Below are positions 8,351 to 16,535 of a DNA stretch of 34,442 bases, piece by piece. The notes beneath the pieces are model-generated. The model was not told where the DNA came from. It saw only the letters and a program-made list of their open reading frames with translations, and searched no databases. The stretch is taken from positions 1 to 34,442 of the forward strand of contig JANJWS010000096.1 in the NCBI GenBank assembly GCA_024709425.1. Reading direction: 5' to 3'. Positions within the stretch are counted from its first letter, which is position 1. Every line of letters starts with the position of its first letter. Both the position numbers and the translations under genes were made by a program. The stretch is from Thiobacillus sp. (GTDB taxonomy: Bacteria > Pseudomonadota > Gammaproteobacteria > Burkholderiales > Thiobacillaceae).

Positions 8351-10324
8351 TTAGCCCTGCAATAACCTGATCTCCGCCGCCGCCAGCCCGTCGGCGGCGC
8401 CGCGCAGCACCAGCACGTCGCCGGCCTCGAGGCGCGCGTCGGGCTGGGGGTCGACGCCCTGGATCCCCTTGCGGCGCAGCGACACCACTTCCACCAGCAG
8501 CGTACCCAGCGCGACCTCCGCCAGCGTGCGGCCGACCGCCGCGGTGCCGGCCGTCAGGACGACGGTATGCAGCCGCGGCTGCGCTTCCTGGTCGAGATCG
8601 TCGTCGGCGTCGCTGGCGCCGCGGAAGAAGCCGCGCATCAGGGCGTAGCGTGATTCGCGCACGTCGCGAATGCGCTTCAATACCTGCGAGAGGGGCACGC
8701 CGAGCAGCATCAGCGCATGGGAAGCCAGCATCAACGAGCCTTCCATCACCTCGGACACGACCTCGGCGGCGCCCGCGGCCTTCAGCGCATCGATGTGGGT
8801 GTCGTCGATGGTGCGCACGACCACCGGGAGTTCCGGCTTGAGTTCGCGCACGTGGCGCAGAATCGCCATGCTCGAATGCACGTCAGCGTAGGTCACCACC
8901 ACGGCCTGCGCGCGTGACAACCCCGCGGCGACCAGCACCTCGCGCCGGCTGGCGTCGCCGTACACGACCGAAACACCGGCGGCCGCCACTGCGCGGATGC
9001 GCTCGGGATCGGCATCGAGGGCGACGAAGCTGATGCCCTCGGCTTCCAGCAGGCGCGCGAGGTTCTGCCCGCTGCGGCCATAGCCGCACACAATCACGTG
9101 CTGCGTCTTGCCGAAGGTCTTCACCGCGATGTTGTGGACCTCCTTGGCGCGCCCCGCCCATTCGCTGCCGCCGATCAGGCGGGTGAGGGAATCCATGCGG
9201 TGGATCAGCAGCGGAGCGATCAGCATCGACAGCACCATTGCCGCCAGCACCGGCTGGGTGATCTCGGCACCGAGCAGTCGCAGATCGGCCGCCTGCGCCA
9301 GCAGCACGAAGCCGAATTCACCCGCCTGCGCAAGGCCCAGCGCAGTGCGCACGGCGGTCGGCCGCGTGCTGCCGAAGAGCATGGCCAGCCCCGCCACCAG
9401 TGCACCCTTCCCGACCACGATCGCCACCACGAGGAGCAACACGTCGCCCCAGTTGATCAGCACCTGCATGAGGTCGAGCCGCATGCCGATGGTGACGAAG
9501 AACAGCCCCAGCAGCACGTCGCGGAAGGGCTTGATGTCGTCCTCCACCTGGTAGCGGTATTCGGTTTCCGACACCAGCATGCCGGCGAGGAACGCCCCCA
9601 GGGCGAGCGACAGGCCGGCGCTCTCGGTGAGGAAGGCGAGCCCCAGGGTGAACAGCAGCAGGTTCAGCGTGAAGAGTTCCGGCGACTTGCGCGCCGCCAC
9701 CCACTGGAACCACGGGCGCATGATGCGCTGACCGACGAACAGCAGAAAGCCCAGCACCACCACGGCCTTCAGCACCGCCAGGCCGAGCACGACCCCCATG
9801 TCGTCCGCATCTTTGGCAAACGCCGGAATCAGGATCAGGAGCGGCACCACGGCCAGATCCTGGAACAGCAGCGCGCCGAAGATCTGGCGGCCGTGCGGTG
9901 TCTGGATCTCCAGACGTTCGGCCAGAAGCTTCGACACGATGGCAGTGGACGACATCGCCATGATGCCGCCCAGCGCCACTGCGGGAAGCAGCGACAGATC
10001 GAGCAGCCAGGCGATCAGTGCCGTGAACGCGATGGTGAGCACGACCTGCGCGCCACCAAAGCCGAATACCGTCAGGCGCATCGTCATCAGCCGCGGCAGG
10101 CTGAATTCCAGCCCGATGGAGAACATCAGGAACACCACGCCGAACTCGGCCAGATAGCTCGCTTCGTCGCTCTCCGGAATCCAGCCCAGCGCATAGGGAC
10201 CGATGGCGATGCCGGTCAGCAGATAGCCGAGCATGGTGGGCAGGCGCAACGCGCGCGCAGCGGCGGTCACCAGCACGGCCACCGCAAGCAGGACGAGGAC
10301 GAGCTGGAGACTGCTGTGCATCAA
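8351..10324 (-). CDS. CPA2-family monovalent cation:proton antiporter with RCK domains (KefB/KefC/YbaL-like)
   Basis: A 657-residue inner-membrane protein. Residues about 1-390 form a dozen hydrophobic segments of the Na+/H+ exchanger (CPA2) fold, with family motifs such as LGYLLTGIAIGP and the ALLFQDLAVVPLL stretch holding the conserved Asp. A TrkA-N/RCK nucleotide-binding domain follows (VIVCGYGRSGQNLARLLE, about 415 onward), then a TrkA-C domain at about 570-655. KefC lacks the TrkA-C part, so YbaL-like or generic antiporter is a safer label. The likely role is K+ or Na+ efflux against protons, gated by nucleotide or thiol ligands. It is divergent from kdsD, with 42 bases between start codons. 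The start could be either of two adjacent ATGs. Confidence 0.92.
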   Translation of the reverse strand: MMHSSLQLVLVLLAVAVLVTAAARALRLPTMLGYLLTGIAIGPYALGWIPESDEASYLAEFGVVFLMFSIGLEFSLPRLMTMRLTVFGFGGAQVVLTIAFTALIAWLLDLSLLPAVALGGIMAMSSTAIVSKLLAERLEIQTPHGRQIFGALLFQDLAVVPLLILIPAFAKDADDMGVVLGLAVLKAVVVLGFLLFVGQRIMRPWFQWVAARKSPELFTLNLLLFTLGLAFLTESAGLSLALGAFLAGMLVSETEYRYQVEDDIKPFRDVLLGLFFVTIGMRLDLMQVLINWGDVLLLVVAIVVGKGALVAGLAMLFGSTRPTAVRTALGLAQAGEFGFVLLAQAADLRLLGAEITQPVLAAMVLSMLIAPLLIHRMDSLTRLIGGSEWAGRAKEVHNIAVKTFGKTQHVIVCGYGRSGQNLARLLEAEGISFVALDADPERIRAVAAAGVSVVYGDASRREVLVAAGLSRAQAVVVTYADVHSSMAILRHVRELKPELPVVVRTIDDTHIDALKAAGAAEVVSEVMEGSLMLASHALMLLGVPLSQVLKRIRDVRESRYALMRGFFRGASDADDDLDQEAQPRLHTVVLTAGTAAVGRTLAEVALGTLLVEVVSLRRKGIQGVDPQPDARLEAGDVLVLRGAADGLAAAEIRLLQG

Positions 10325-10366
10325 AGGAAACGGGGAGAAGGTCAGGCTTTAGTATACTTGCGCTCC

Positions 10367-11353
10367 ATGCAGCTCCCGCAACCCCATCCTGAACACGCGG
10401 TCACCCTGGCGCGCCAGGTGCTCGGCATCGAGGCCGACGCCCTGCGTGCGCTCGCCGACCGGCTCGACCATGCCTTCGCCGATGCGGTCGGCGTCATGCT
10501 CGCATGCACCGGCCGCGTGGTAGTGTCCGGCATGGGCAAGTCGGGCCACGTCGGCAGCAAGATCGCCGCTACGCTGGCCTCCACCGGCACGCCGGCATTC
10601 TTCATGCATCCCGGCGAAGCCAGCCACGGCGACCTCGGCATGATCACCCACGACGACGTCGTGCTCGCCCTGTCCAACTCGGGCGAGAGCAGCGAGCTGG
10701 TCAGCATCGTGCCGCTGATCAAGCGCCGCGGCGCCCGCCTCGTGGCAATGACCGGCAACCCCGCCTCCACGCTGGCACGGGAAGCCGACGTCCATCTTGA
10801 CGCGGGTGTCGCCAAGGAAGCCTGCCCGCTCAACCTCGCGCCCACCGCCAGCACGACCGCGGCGCTTGCGCTCGGCGATGCGCTGGCGGTCGCCCTGCTC
10901 GATGCACGCGGCTTCTCCGCCGACGACTTTGCGCGTACCCACCCCGGCGGCAGCCTCGGCCGTCGCCTGCTGGTGCATGTGCGCGACGTCATGCACGCAG
11001 GCGACGACCTGCCGCGCGTGCGGCGGGACGCCACGCTCAAGGAGGCGCTGTTCGAAATGACGCAAAAGGGGCTTGGCATGACCGCGGTGGTCGATGCCGC
11101 CGGCAAGGTGGCCGGCCTCTTCACCGACGGCGACCTGCGGCGCGCGCTGGAACATCCGCTTGACCTGCAGCAGGCGAAAATCGCCGACCTCATGACCCGC
11201 AACCCGAAAACGATCCGCGCGGAAGAGCTCGCCGTCGCGGCGGTGGAAAAAATGGAAACCCTGCACATCAACGGCCTCCTGGTGGTCGACCCGGACAACG
11301 CCCTGGTGGGCGCCCTCAACATGCACGACCTGCTGCGCGCGGGGGTGGTGTGA
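10367..11353 (+). CDS. kdsD: D-arabinose 5-phosphate isomerase
   Basis: Converts ribulose 5-phosphate to arabinose 5-phosphate, the first step of Kdo synthesis for lipid A-core LPS. 328 residues. The SIS sugar isomerase domain covers about 30-165 (GRVVVSGMGKSGHVGSKIA, SNSGESSEL). The hinge THPGGSLGRRLL is typical of KdsD, and two CBS domains lie at about 205-325. The ATG at 10367 matches the family N-terminus. A TATACT hexamer at 10353-10358 lies so close that a transcript from it would be nearly leaderless. The gene heads an operon with kdsC and lptCAB and overlaps kdsC by one base (TGATG). Confidence 0.96.
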   Translation: MQLPQPHPEHAVTLARQVLGIEADALRALADRLDHAFADAVGVMLACTGRVVVSGMGKSGHVGSKIAATLASTGTPAFFMHPGEASHGDLGMITHDDVVLALSNSGESSELVSIVPLIKRRGARLVAMTGNPASTLAREADVHLDAGVAKEACPLNLAPTASTTAALALGDALAVALLDARGFSADDFARTHPGGSLGRRLLVHVRDVMHAGDDLPRVRRDATLKEALFEMTQKGLGMTAVVDAAGKVAGLFTDGDLRRALEHPLDLQQAKIADLMTRNPKTIRAEELAVAAVEKMETLHINGLLVVDPDNALVGALNMHDLLRAGVV

Positions 11354-11880
11354 TGACCGATGATCTCATTGCCCGTGCCCGCAAGATCAAGCTCATCGCC
11401 TTCGACGTCGACGGCGTAATGACGGACGGCACCCTGTTCCTCGGTGACGACGGCGAGGAATACAAGGGCTTCAATTCGCTCGATGGCCACGGCCTGAAAA
11501 TGCTCAAGGGCAGCGGCATCGAACTGGCCATCATCACCGGACGCAGCTCGCGCGTGGTCGAATACCGCGCGAAGAACCTTGGTATCGAGATCGTGCACCA
11601 GGGTGCGCACGACAAGCTGGTGGTCTACGAAGCGCTGTGCCGCGAGCTGAACCTCGCCTGCGAGGACACCGCCTACATGGGCGACGACGTCGTCGATCTG
11701 CCGGTCATGCGACGTGCGGGACTGGCGATCACCGTACCGGCGGCGCCGGAACTGGTGAAGGCATACAGTCACTTCACCACCGTGCGAGAAGCGGGGCGTG
11801 GCGCAGTGCGCGAGGCGTGCGAGTTCATCATGCGCGCGCAAGGCACCCTGGATGCCGCGCTCGCACCCTATCTGAAATGA
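11353..11880 (+). CDS. kdsC: 3-deoxy-D-manno-octulosonate 8-phosphate phosphatase
   Basis: Dephosphorylates Kdo 8-phosphate to Kdo. 175 residues, the usual size of the cap-less HAD C0 subfamily, which works as a tetramer. HAD motif I is FDVDGVMTDG (nucleophile Asp near residue 17). Motif II is IITGRSS. The lysine and motif III/IV region is YMGDDVVDLPVM. It starts on the last base of the kdsD stop codon, so the two are translationally coupled. An in-frame GTG one codon upstream is also possible. Confidence 0.96.
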   Translation: MTDDLIARARKIKLIAFDVDGVMTDGTLFLGDDGEEYKGFNSLDGHGLKMLKGSGIELAIITGRSSRVVEYRAKNLGIEIVHQGAHDKLVVYEALCRELNLACEDTAYMGDDVVDLPVMRRAGLAITVPAAPELVKAYSHFTTVREAGRGAVREACEFIMRAQGTLDAALAPYLK

Positions 11881-11893
11881 GCCCGCTGGCCAA

Positions 11894-12466
11894 ATGATCT
11901 CGCGTGGATCATTGTGGCTGCCGCTGGCGATTCTGCTGGTGCTGGCGGCACTCAGTTTCTGGATCGAGCGTGCGGTGCACCTGCCCGTCAACGGTGGTGC
12001 GTCCGCGCAACTCGAACCGGAGGGCATCATGGAAAATTTCGAGGCACTGCGCACCGCCCCCGATGGCCGGCCCCAATACCGCCTGTCGGCCAGGCGGCTG
12101 CAGCACTACAGCGGCAACAAGCGGACCGAGATGGAAGCCCCGCGTTTCGTCCACATCGATCCGAGCGCCGGCGAGGTCCGGGCCGAAGCAGTGCGCGCCA
12201 CGGTTTCACCCGGCGGCGACGAAGTGGATCTGCGTGGCGAGGTCGTGCTGGCACGTGCCGCACAGCCCGGCCAGAGCGAGATGACCCTGCGAACGGAACG
12301 CCTGCTGGTGTTTCCCGAGCGCGACCTGCTGCGTGCCCCGGGTCCGGTGAGTCTCGACGACGGCACGCTGGCCGCGAAGGCGGGCGCAATGGAATACGAT
12401 GCCAAGCGGCGCGTCGTCAAACTGAGCGGGCGGGTGAACGCGCGCTTTCAACCAGTGAAAAGATGA
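11894..12466 (+). CDS. lptC: LPS export ABC transporter periplasmic protein LptC
   Basis: Bitopic inner-membrane component of the Lpt bridge that passes LPS from LptBFG to LptA. 190 residues: one N-terminal membrane helix (about 8-24), then a periplasmic beta-jellyroll of the OstA/LptC type (EALRTAPDGRPQYRLSARRLQHY, and a C-terminal KLSGRVNARF strand). The length matches E. coli LptC. The ATG at 11894 follows kdsC by 13 bases, and the stop overlaps the lptA start (ATGA at 12463). Confidence 0.93.
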   Translation: MISRGSLWLPLAILLVLAALSFWIERAVHLPVNGGASAQLEPEGIMENFEALRTAPDGRPQYRLSARRLQHYSGNKRTEMEAPRFVHIDPSAGEVRAEAVRATVSPGGDEVDLRGEVVLARAAQPGQSEMTLRTERLLVFPERDLLRAPGPVSLDDGTLAAKAGAMEYDAKRRVVKLSGRVNARFQPVKR

Positions 12467-12996
12467 GCATCATGCAGACCATCCGAATCGCGGTACTCAC
12501 CGCGCTATGTGCGAGCCTGCTGGCCACGCCCGTTCAGGCCGAAAAGGCCGACCGCGACAAGCCGGTGAACCTCGAAGCCGACCTGGTGACGCTCGACGAC
12601 ATCCGCAAGCTCAGCATCTACCAGGGCAACGTCATCCTCAGTCAGGGGACGCTCATGCTGCGCGCGGATCGCGTGCAGGTGACCCAGAATGCCGAAGGCC
12701 TCGAACGCATCAGCGCCACGGGCCGGCCGGTGGCGTTCCGGCAAAAGCTGGACGGCCGCGACGAGTTCATCGAGGGTTTCGCCGAGCGCATCGAATACAA
12801 CGGCATCAGCAGTCAGCTCGAACTGATTGGCCAGGCCAGGCTGCGGCGTGGCGGCGATGAATTGCGCGGTGCGCAGATCTCGTACAACGCCGACACCGAA
12901 TTCTACAAGATCGTCGGCGAACCCGGCGCACAAACCCCGTCCGGTCGGGTGCGTGCCGTCATCCGCCCGAAACCACGCAGCGAGCCGACGCAATGA
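12463..12996 (+). CDS. lptA: LPS transport periplasmic protein LptA
   Basis: Periplasmic LPS-binding bridge protein. 177 residues with a Sec signal peptide cleaved near VQAEKA (about residue 26). The OstA domain follows, with the conserved INLEADLVTLDD-like start (here VNLEADLVTLDD), a YQGNVILSQGTLMLRADRV strand and ATGRPVAFRQ. The ATG at 12463 gives perfect ATGA coupling with lptC; a second ATG at 12472 is possible. Its stop overlaps the lptB start (ATGA at 12993). Confidence 0.95.
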   Translation: MSIMQTIRIAVLTALCASLLATPVQAEKADRDKPVNLEADLVTLDDIRKLSIYQGNVILSQGTLMLRADRVQVTQNAEGLERISATGRPVAFRQKLDGRDEFIEGFAERIEYNGISSQLELIGQARLRRGGDELRGAQISYNADTEFYKIVGEPGAQTPSGRVRAVIRPKPRSEPTQ

Positions 12997-13715
12997 GCCG
13001 TATCGTCGCCCGGGGGCTGCGCAAGACCTACGGCCAGCGCACCGTGGTTCACGATGTCTCGTTCGAGGTCGGCAGTGGCGAGGTAGTCGGGTTGCTTGGG
13101 CCCAATGGTGCTGGCAAGACCACCTGCTTCTACATGGTGGTGGGCCTCGTCGCGGCCGACGGCGGCGAAGTGCAGATGGACGCGCACGATCTCACTCACA
13201 TGCCGATTCACCAGCGTGCGCGCCTCGGGCTGGCCTATCTGCCGCAGGAGCCGTCGATCTTCCGCAAGCTGACGGTGGAGGAGAACATCCGCGCCATCCT
13301 TGAACTCAAGCGATACGGGCGCGACGAGCTGGAGGCACACCTCGACAACCTGCTCGACGACCTGCACATTGGCCATCTGCGCGACGCGCAGGCACTCAGC
13401 CTTTCCGGAGGGGAGCGCCGGCGTGTCGAGATCGCGCGTGCGCTCGCACTCAACCCGCGCTTCGTCCTGCTCGATGAGCCTTTCGCCGGGGTCGATCCCA
13501 TTGCCGTGCTGGACATCCAGAAGCTGGTGCGCTTCCTGGTGGAGCGTGACATCGGGGTCCTCATCACCGACCACAATGTCCGCGAGACCCTGGGCATCTG
13601 TAATCACGCCTACATCATCAACGAGGGCCGGGTACTAGTCAGCGGCAATCCGGAAGTGATCATCCAGGACGAAAGTGCCCGGAAGGTCTATCTGGGGGAG
13701 AACTTCCGCCTCTAG
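12993..13715 (+). CDS. lptB: LPS export ABC transporter ATP-binding protein LptB
   Basis: Cytoplasmic ATPase of the LptB2FGC LPS extractor. 240 residues. Walker A is GPNGAGKTT (36-44), the Q-loop is LPQEPSIF, and the ABC signature is LSGGERRRVEIARAL. Walker B is VLLDEPFAGVDP, and the H-loop is ITDHNVRETL. The C-terminal KVYLGENFRL is the typical LptB tail. It closes the kdsD-lptB operon. lptF and lptG are not in the window, as usual for an unlinked pair. Confidence 0.97.
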   Translation: MSRIVARGLRKTYGQRTVVHDVSFEVGSGEVVGLLGPNGAGKTTCFYMVVGLVAADGGEVQMDAHDLTHMPIHQRARLGLAYLPQEPSIFRKLTVEENIRAILELKRYGRDELEAHLDNLLDDLHIGHLRDAQALSLSGGERRRVEIARALALNPRFVLLDEPFAGVDPIAVLDIQKLVRFLVERDIGVLITDHNVRETLGICNHAYIINEGRVLVSGNPEVIIQDESARKVYLGENFRL

Positions 13716-13795
13716 GTAGCGGTCAAACCAGCGCTACTTGCTGAAAGCATCCCGAAAATCACCGTTGAATGGGCCCGATGAGGCGTCCGGGCCCA
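13716..13795 (+). terminator. Hairpins after lptB, possible terminator
   Basis: Two inverted repeats follow the lptB stop: GTAGCG (13716-13721) with CGCTAC (13732-13737), and a perfect 8-bp GC-rich stem TGGGCCCG (13770-13777) with CGGGCCCA (13788-13795). Neither is directly followed by a clean T-run; a GGTTTTGGG stretch comes about ten bases after the second. They may end the lpt transcript, with or without Rho. Confidence 0.4.
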
Positions 13796-13834
13796 AGGCT
13801 GCTGCGGTTTTGGGTTCAACCTGACCCGTGGCGG

Positions 13835-13862
13835 TCGACCGTGGTTTTCAGGATGATAGAAT
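13835..13862 (+). promoter_or_regulatory. Candidate sigma-70 promoter for rpoN
   Basis: TCGACC (13835-13840), a 16-base spacer and TAGAAT (13857-13862), the latter preceded by TG at the extended -10 position. It lies in the 346-base gap between lptB and rpoN, about 200 bases before the rpoN ATG. Apart from the hairpins and this candidate I see no gene in that gap. Confidence 0.4.
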
Positions 13863-14061
13863 CGGCCGCGCCAACACGACGTCGCCGAAGGCGGTTCCGC
13901 GGTTCCCGGCCGCAGTGCTTGTCACGGCGGCGTGCCATCGAATATTTCCGGGCTGCAGCGAATCCCGCCCCCACCCCTGAACGTCCCATGAACATCCGCA
14001 CCTGTTCCTGCCGCTTGCGTGCCGACTCAAGTCGCCGCGCAAACTTCCGTTATCAGGACCA

Positions 14062-15492
14062 ATGAAACACAGCCTCCAACTCAAGCTTGGTCAGCATCTG
14101 ACCCTGACGCCCCAGCTGCAACAGTCGATCCGGCTGCTGCAGCTGTCGACGCTGGAACTGAACCAGGAACTGGAGCAGATGCTGCAGGACAACCCGTTGC
14201 TGGAACGCGAAGACGAAGAAAGCGCGGCCGCCGCCGCAACCGATGCCCCGGCATCCGCCAACGACGACCGAGCGACCGAAGCGGGAGCCGACCATGCCGA
14301 CGAGCCCGCACGCGAAGCAGCGACCCTCGACGAAGCCGACTGGAACGACTACGGCGGCGCCCCGGGTGAGGACGAGGACAGCGATTTTGCGCAGGGTCCC
14401 GTTTCCGGTGCGACCCTGCGCGAGCACCTGCTCAACCAGCTGATCGTCAGCCCGCTGTCGGTGCGTGACCGTATCCTCGTGGCGGCGCTGATCGATGATC
14501 TCGATGAGTCCGGCTTCCTTACCCAGCCACTGGAAGACATCACCGCCGCCCTCGGGATGGAAATCGAGGAGCTCGAGCCCGAGGAAGTCGAGACGGCGTT
14601 GAAGCACCTGCAGAACATGGAACCGACCGGCGTCGGCGCCCGCAATCTCGCCGAATGTCTGACCCTGCAACTGCGCGCACTGCCGCCCGAGACCCCCGCG
14701 CGCGACGCCGCCATGCGTTTGACCGCAGACCATCTCGACCTGCTCGCGGCGCGCGATGTCGGCAAGCTGAAGAAGATGCTCGGCATCGACGACGCCACCC
14801 TGCGCACCGCACGCGCACTCATTCTCTCCATGAATCCCCGTCCCGGCGCCGCCTTCGGCGCCGACGAGACGCACTACGTCATTCCCGACGTCTACGTGCG
14901 CAAGGTCAAGGGCATGTGGATCGCCAGCCTCAATGCCGAGGCCATGCCGCGCCTGCGCGTCAACCGCGTGTACGCCGACATCCTGGCGCGGCACCGCGAG
15001 TCCGGCGGCCACCAGCTTGCCACGCAGCTTCAGGAGGCACGTTGGCTGATCAAGAACGTGCAGCAGCGCTTCGACACCATCCTGCGTGTCTCGCAAGCCA
15101 TCGTCGACCGCCAGAAACACTTCTTCGAACATGGCGAAGTGGCGATGCGCCCCCTGGTGCTGCGCGAGATCGCCGAAGCGGTCGACTTGCACGAATCGAC
15201 GATTTCCCGTGTCACCACGCAGAAGTACATGATGACGCCGCGCGGCCTGTTCGAGCTGAAATATTTCTTTGGCAGCCACGTCGCCACCGAAAATGGTGGC
15301 GCCTGCTCGTCGACCGCCATCCGTGCGCTGATCAAGCAACTGGTAGCCGCCGAGAGCGTCAGGAAACCCCTTTCCGACGGGCAGCTCGCCGAAGTGCTCG
15401 GCCAGCAGGGTATCGTGGTGGCGCGGCGCACAGTCGCCAAGTACCGCGAATCGATGCAGATCCCGCCGGCGAACATGCGCCGCTCGCTTTGA
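14062..15492 (+). CDS. rpoN: RNA polymerase sigma-54 factor
   Basis: Alternative sigma factor for -24/-12 promoters that need AAA+ activators. 476 residues. Region I is Gln/Leu-rich (LKLGQHLTLTPQLQQSIRLL), and region II is an acidic Ala-rich linker (about 50-115). The core-binding domain follows, then the helix-turn-helix (about 360-400, VDLHESTISRVTTQKYM). The RpoN box ARRTVAKYRE sits at 454-463. The ATG at 14062 opens with the usual MKxSLQLKL. It lies between lptB and hpf as in most betaproteobacteria. I saw no clear -24/-12 promoter elsewhere in the window. Confidence 0.98.
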   Translation: MKHSLQLKLGQHLTLTPQLQQSIRLLQLSTLELNQELEQMLQDNPLLEREDEESAAAAATDAPASANDDRATEAGADHADEPAREAATLDEADWNDYGGAPGEDEDSDFAQGPVSGATLREHLLNQLIVSPLSVRDRILVAALIDDLDESGFLTQPLEDITAALGMEIEELEPEEVETALKHLQNMEPTGVGARNLAECLTLQLRALPPETPARDAAMRLTADHLDLLAARDVGKLKKMLGIDDATLRTARALILSMNPRPGAAFGADETHYVIPDVYVRKVKGMWIASLNAEAMPRLRVNRVYADILARHRESGGHQLATQLQEARWLIKNVQQRFDTILRVSQAIVDRQKHFFEHGEVAMRPLVLREIAEAVDLHESTISRVTTQKYMMTPRGLFELKYFFGSHVATENGGACSSTAIRALIKQLVAAESVRKPLSDGQLAEVLGQQGIVVARRTVAKYRESMQIPPANMRRSL

Positions 15493-15538
15493 TTGCGGCG
15501 CCGCATCCTGGCGTGGCCGGAGAGGCGACGACGGGAGC

Positions 15539-15589
15539 TTGAATGTCCCCCGCTTTCAGCCGACAATGAAACCGAGTGCATGTGCACTC
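15539..15589 (+). promoter_or_regulatory. Candidate hpf promoter with adjoining palindrome
   Basis: TTGAAT (15539-15544), a 17-base spacer and GACAAT (15562-15567) form a plausible sigma-70 promoter. Directly downstream is the near-perfect palindrome GAGTGCA-TG-TGCACTC (15574-15589), around the likely transcription start, where an operator would act. The factor is unknown. Confidence 0.4.
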
Positions 15590-15645
15590 AGGGCATTCGG
15601 CTCGCAGCCGGGGCCCGCTTAATTTCCTCAGAACCAGGAGGCTGT

Positions 15646-15981
15646 ATGAATTTGACGATTTCCGGTCATCATCTGGAAGTGACCCCTGCCATCCGTGACT
15701 ACGTCTCGGAGAAGCTCGACCGCGTCAAACGCCACTTCGACCATGTCATCAACATCAGCGTGATCATGCAGGTCGAGAAACTCGTGCACAAGGTGGAAGC
15801 CACGCTGCACGTGAAGGGCCACGATTTCCACGCCCACAGCGAGGATGGCAACATGTACGCTGCAATCGACCTCCTCGCCGACAAGCTCGATCGCCAGATC
15901 GTGAAGTACAAGGAGAAGATTTCCGACGTCCACCAGAGTGCTGGCGGCCTGAAGCACCAGTCCGCCGAAAGCCCTGCCTGA
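15646..15981 (+). CDS. hpf: Ribosome hibernation promoting factor, short form
   Basis: Binds the 30S subunit at the mRNA/tRNA channel and promotes 100S dimers in starving cells. 111 residues, the short (HPF/YfiA-type) form without the C-terminal dimerisation domain of long HPF. Begins MNLTISGHHLEVTPAIRDYV and carries the KVEATLHVKGHDFHAHSEDGN segment typical of the family. The ATG at 15646 has a strong AGGAGG at 15636-15641. It lies between rpoN and ptsN as in other proteobacteria, and has its own candidate promoter. Confidence 0.95.
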   Translation: MNLTISGHHLEVTPAIRDYVSEKLDRVKRHFDHVINISVIMQVEKLVHKVEATLHVKGHDFHAHSEDGNMYAAIDLLADKLDRQIVKYKEKISDVHQSAGGLKHQSAESPA

Positions 15982-15992
15982 TTGGCTGAACC

Positions 15993-16015
15993 GGCCGGGC
16001 ACGATACGCCCGGCC
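15993..16015 (+). terminator. Hairpin after hpf
   Basis: Perfect 8-bp stem GGCCGGGC (15993-16000) and GCCCGGCC (16008-16015) with a 7-base loop, just after the hpf stop. There is no T-run, so a partial or Rho-assisted stop is more likely than a classical intrinsic terminator. Confidence 0.4.
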
Positions 16016-16033
16016 ACGCCCCGCAAGCGGGCG

Positions 16034-16039
16034 TATAAT
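16034..16039 (+). promoter_or_regulatory. -10 box upstream of ptsN
   Basis: A consensus TATAAT lies 40 bases before the ptsN ATG, preceded by the small GC palindrome CCGCAAGCGG. No good -35 hexamer is found at 16-18 bases. It probably starts a ptsN-hprK-rapZ transcript. Confidence 0.45.
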
Positions 16040-16079
16040 TCGTTTGCAGGATCGGCATCCCGCCCGTTTCTGCCTGAGC

Positions 16080-16535
16080 ATGAACCTGATCGCCCCCCTT
16101 CTTTCCCCGGAAACCACTCTGCTGGATCTCGATTTTTCCAGCAAGAAGAAGCTGTTCGAGCACGCAGCTGAACTGCTCGCGACACGCCATGCGCTCAAAA
16201 CCACGGACGTCTTCACCAGCCTGTTCGAACGCGAACGCCTGGGCTCCACGGCGCTCGGTCACGGCATCGCCATCCCGCATGGCCGCATCAAGGGCCTCGA
16301 CGATGCGTGTGGGGCGCTCTACCGACTGAAAAACCCGCTGGAATTCGATGCACCGGACAGCCAGCCGGTGTCGCTGTGCTTCGTCCTGCTGGTCCCCAAG
16401 AACGCGAACGAACGGCACCTGCAGATCCTCGGCGAACTCGCGCAAATGTTCGGCGACGAGGCCATGCGTGCCCGCATGCTGGCAGCGCCCACCCCGACCG
16501 AACTGGTGGGGCTGATCGGCGCATGGACCAGCTGA
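16080..16535 (+). CDS. ptsN: Nitrogen-PTS EIIA component
   Basis: EIIA-Ntr phosphocarrier protein, a regulator of potassium, phosphate and nitrogen responses and not a sugar transporter. 151 residues, a single PTS EIIA type-2 domain. The phosphorylated His is residue 67 in AIPHGRIKG. The ATG at 16080 begins the normal MNLIAPLLSPE. Its end overlaps hprK by 13 bases. The usual Ntr partners (PtsP and NPr, or EI and HPr) are not in the window. Confidence 0.96.
   Translation: MNLIAPLLSPETTLLDLDFSSKKKLFEHAAELLATRHALKTTDVFTSLFERERLGSTALGHGIAIPHGRIKGLDDACGALYRLKNPLEFDAPDSQPVSLCFVLLVPKNANERHLQILGELAQMFGDEAMRARMLAAPTPTELVGLIGAWTS

Noticed and set aside
8717-10366. Long plus-strand open frames, including an N-terminal extension of the kdsD frame from 9098
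   Set aside because: They lie antisense to the antiporter gene, whose translation shows a clear family match. The extension's protein is Gln/His/Arg-rich, typical of a high-GC shadow frame, and KdsD has its family start at 10367.
10342-12054. 570-residue minus-strand open frame opposite kdsD and kdsC
   Set aside because: Antisense shadow of two well-identified genes; no domain is recognisable.
14053-15339. 428-residue minus-strand open frame opposite rpoN
   Set aside because: Antisense shadow of rpoN with no recognisable motif.
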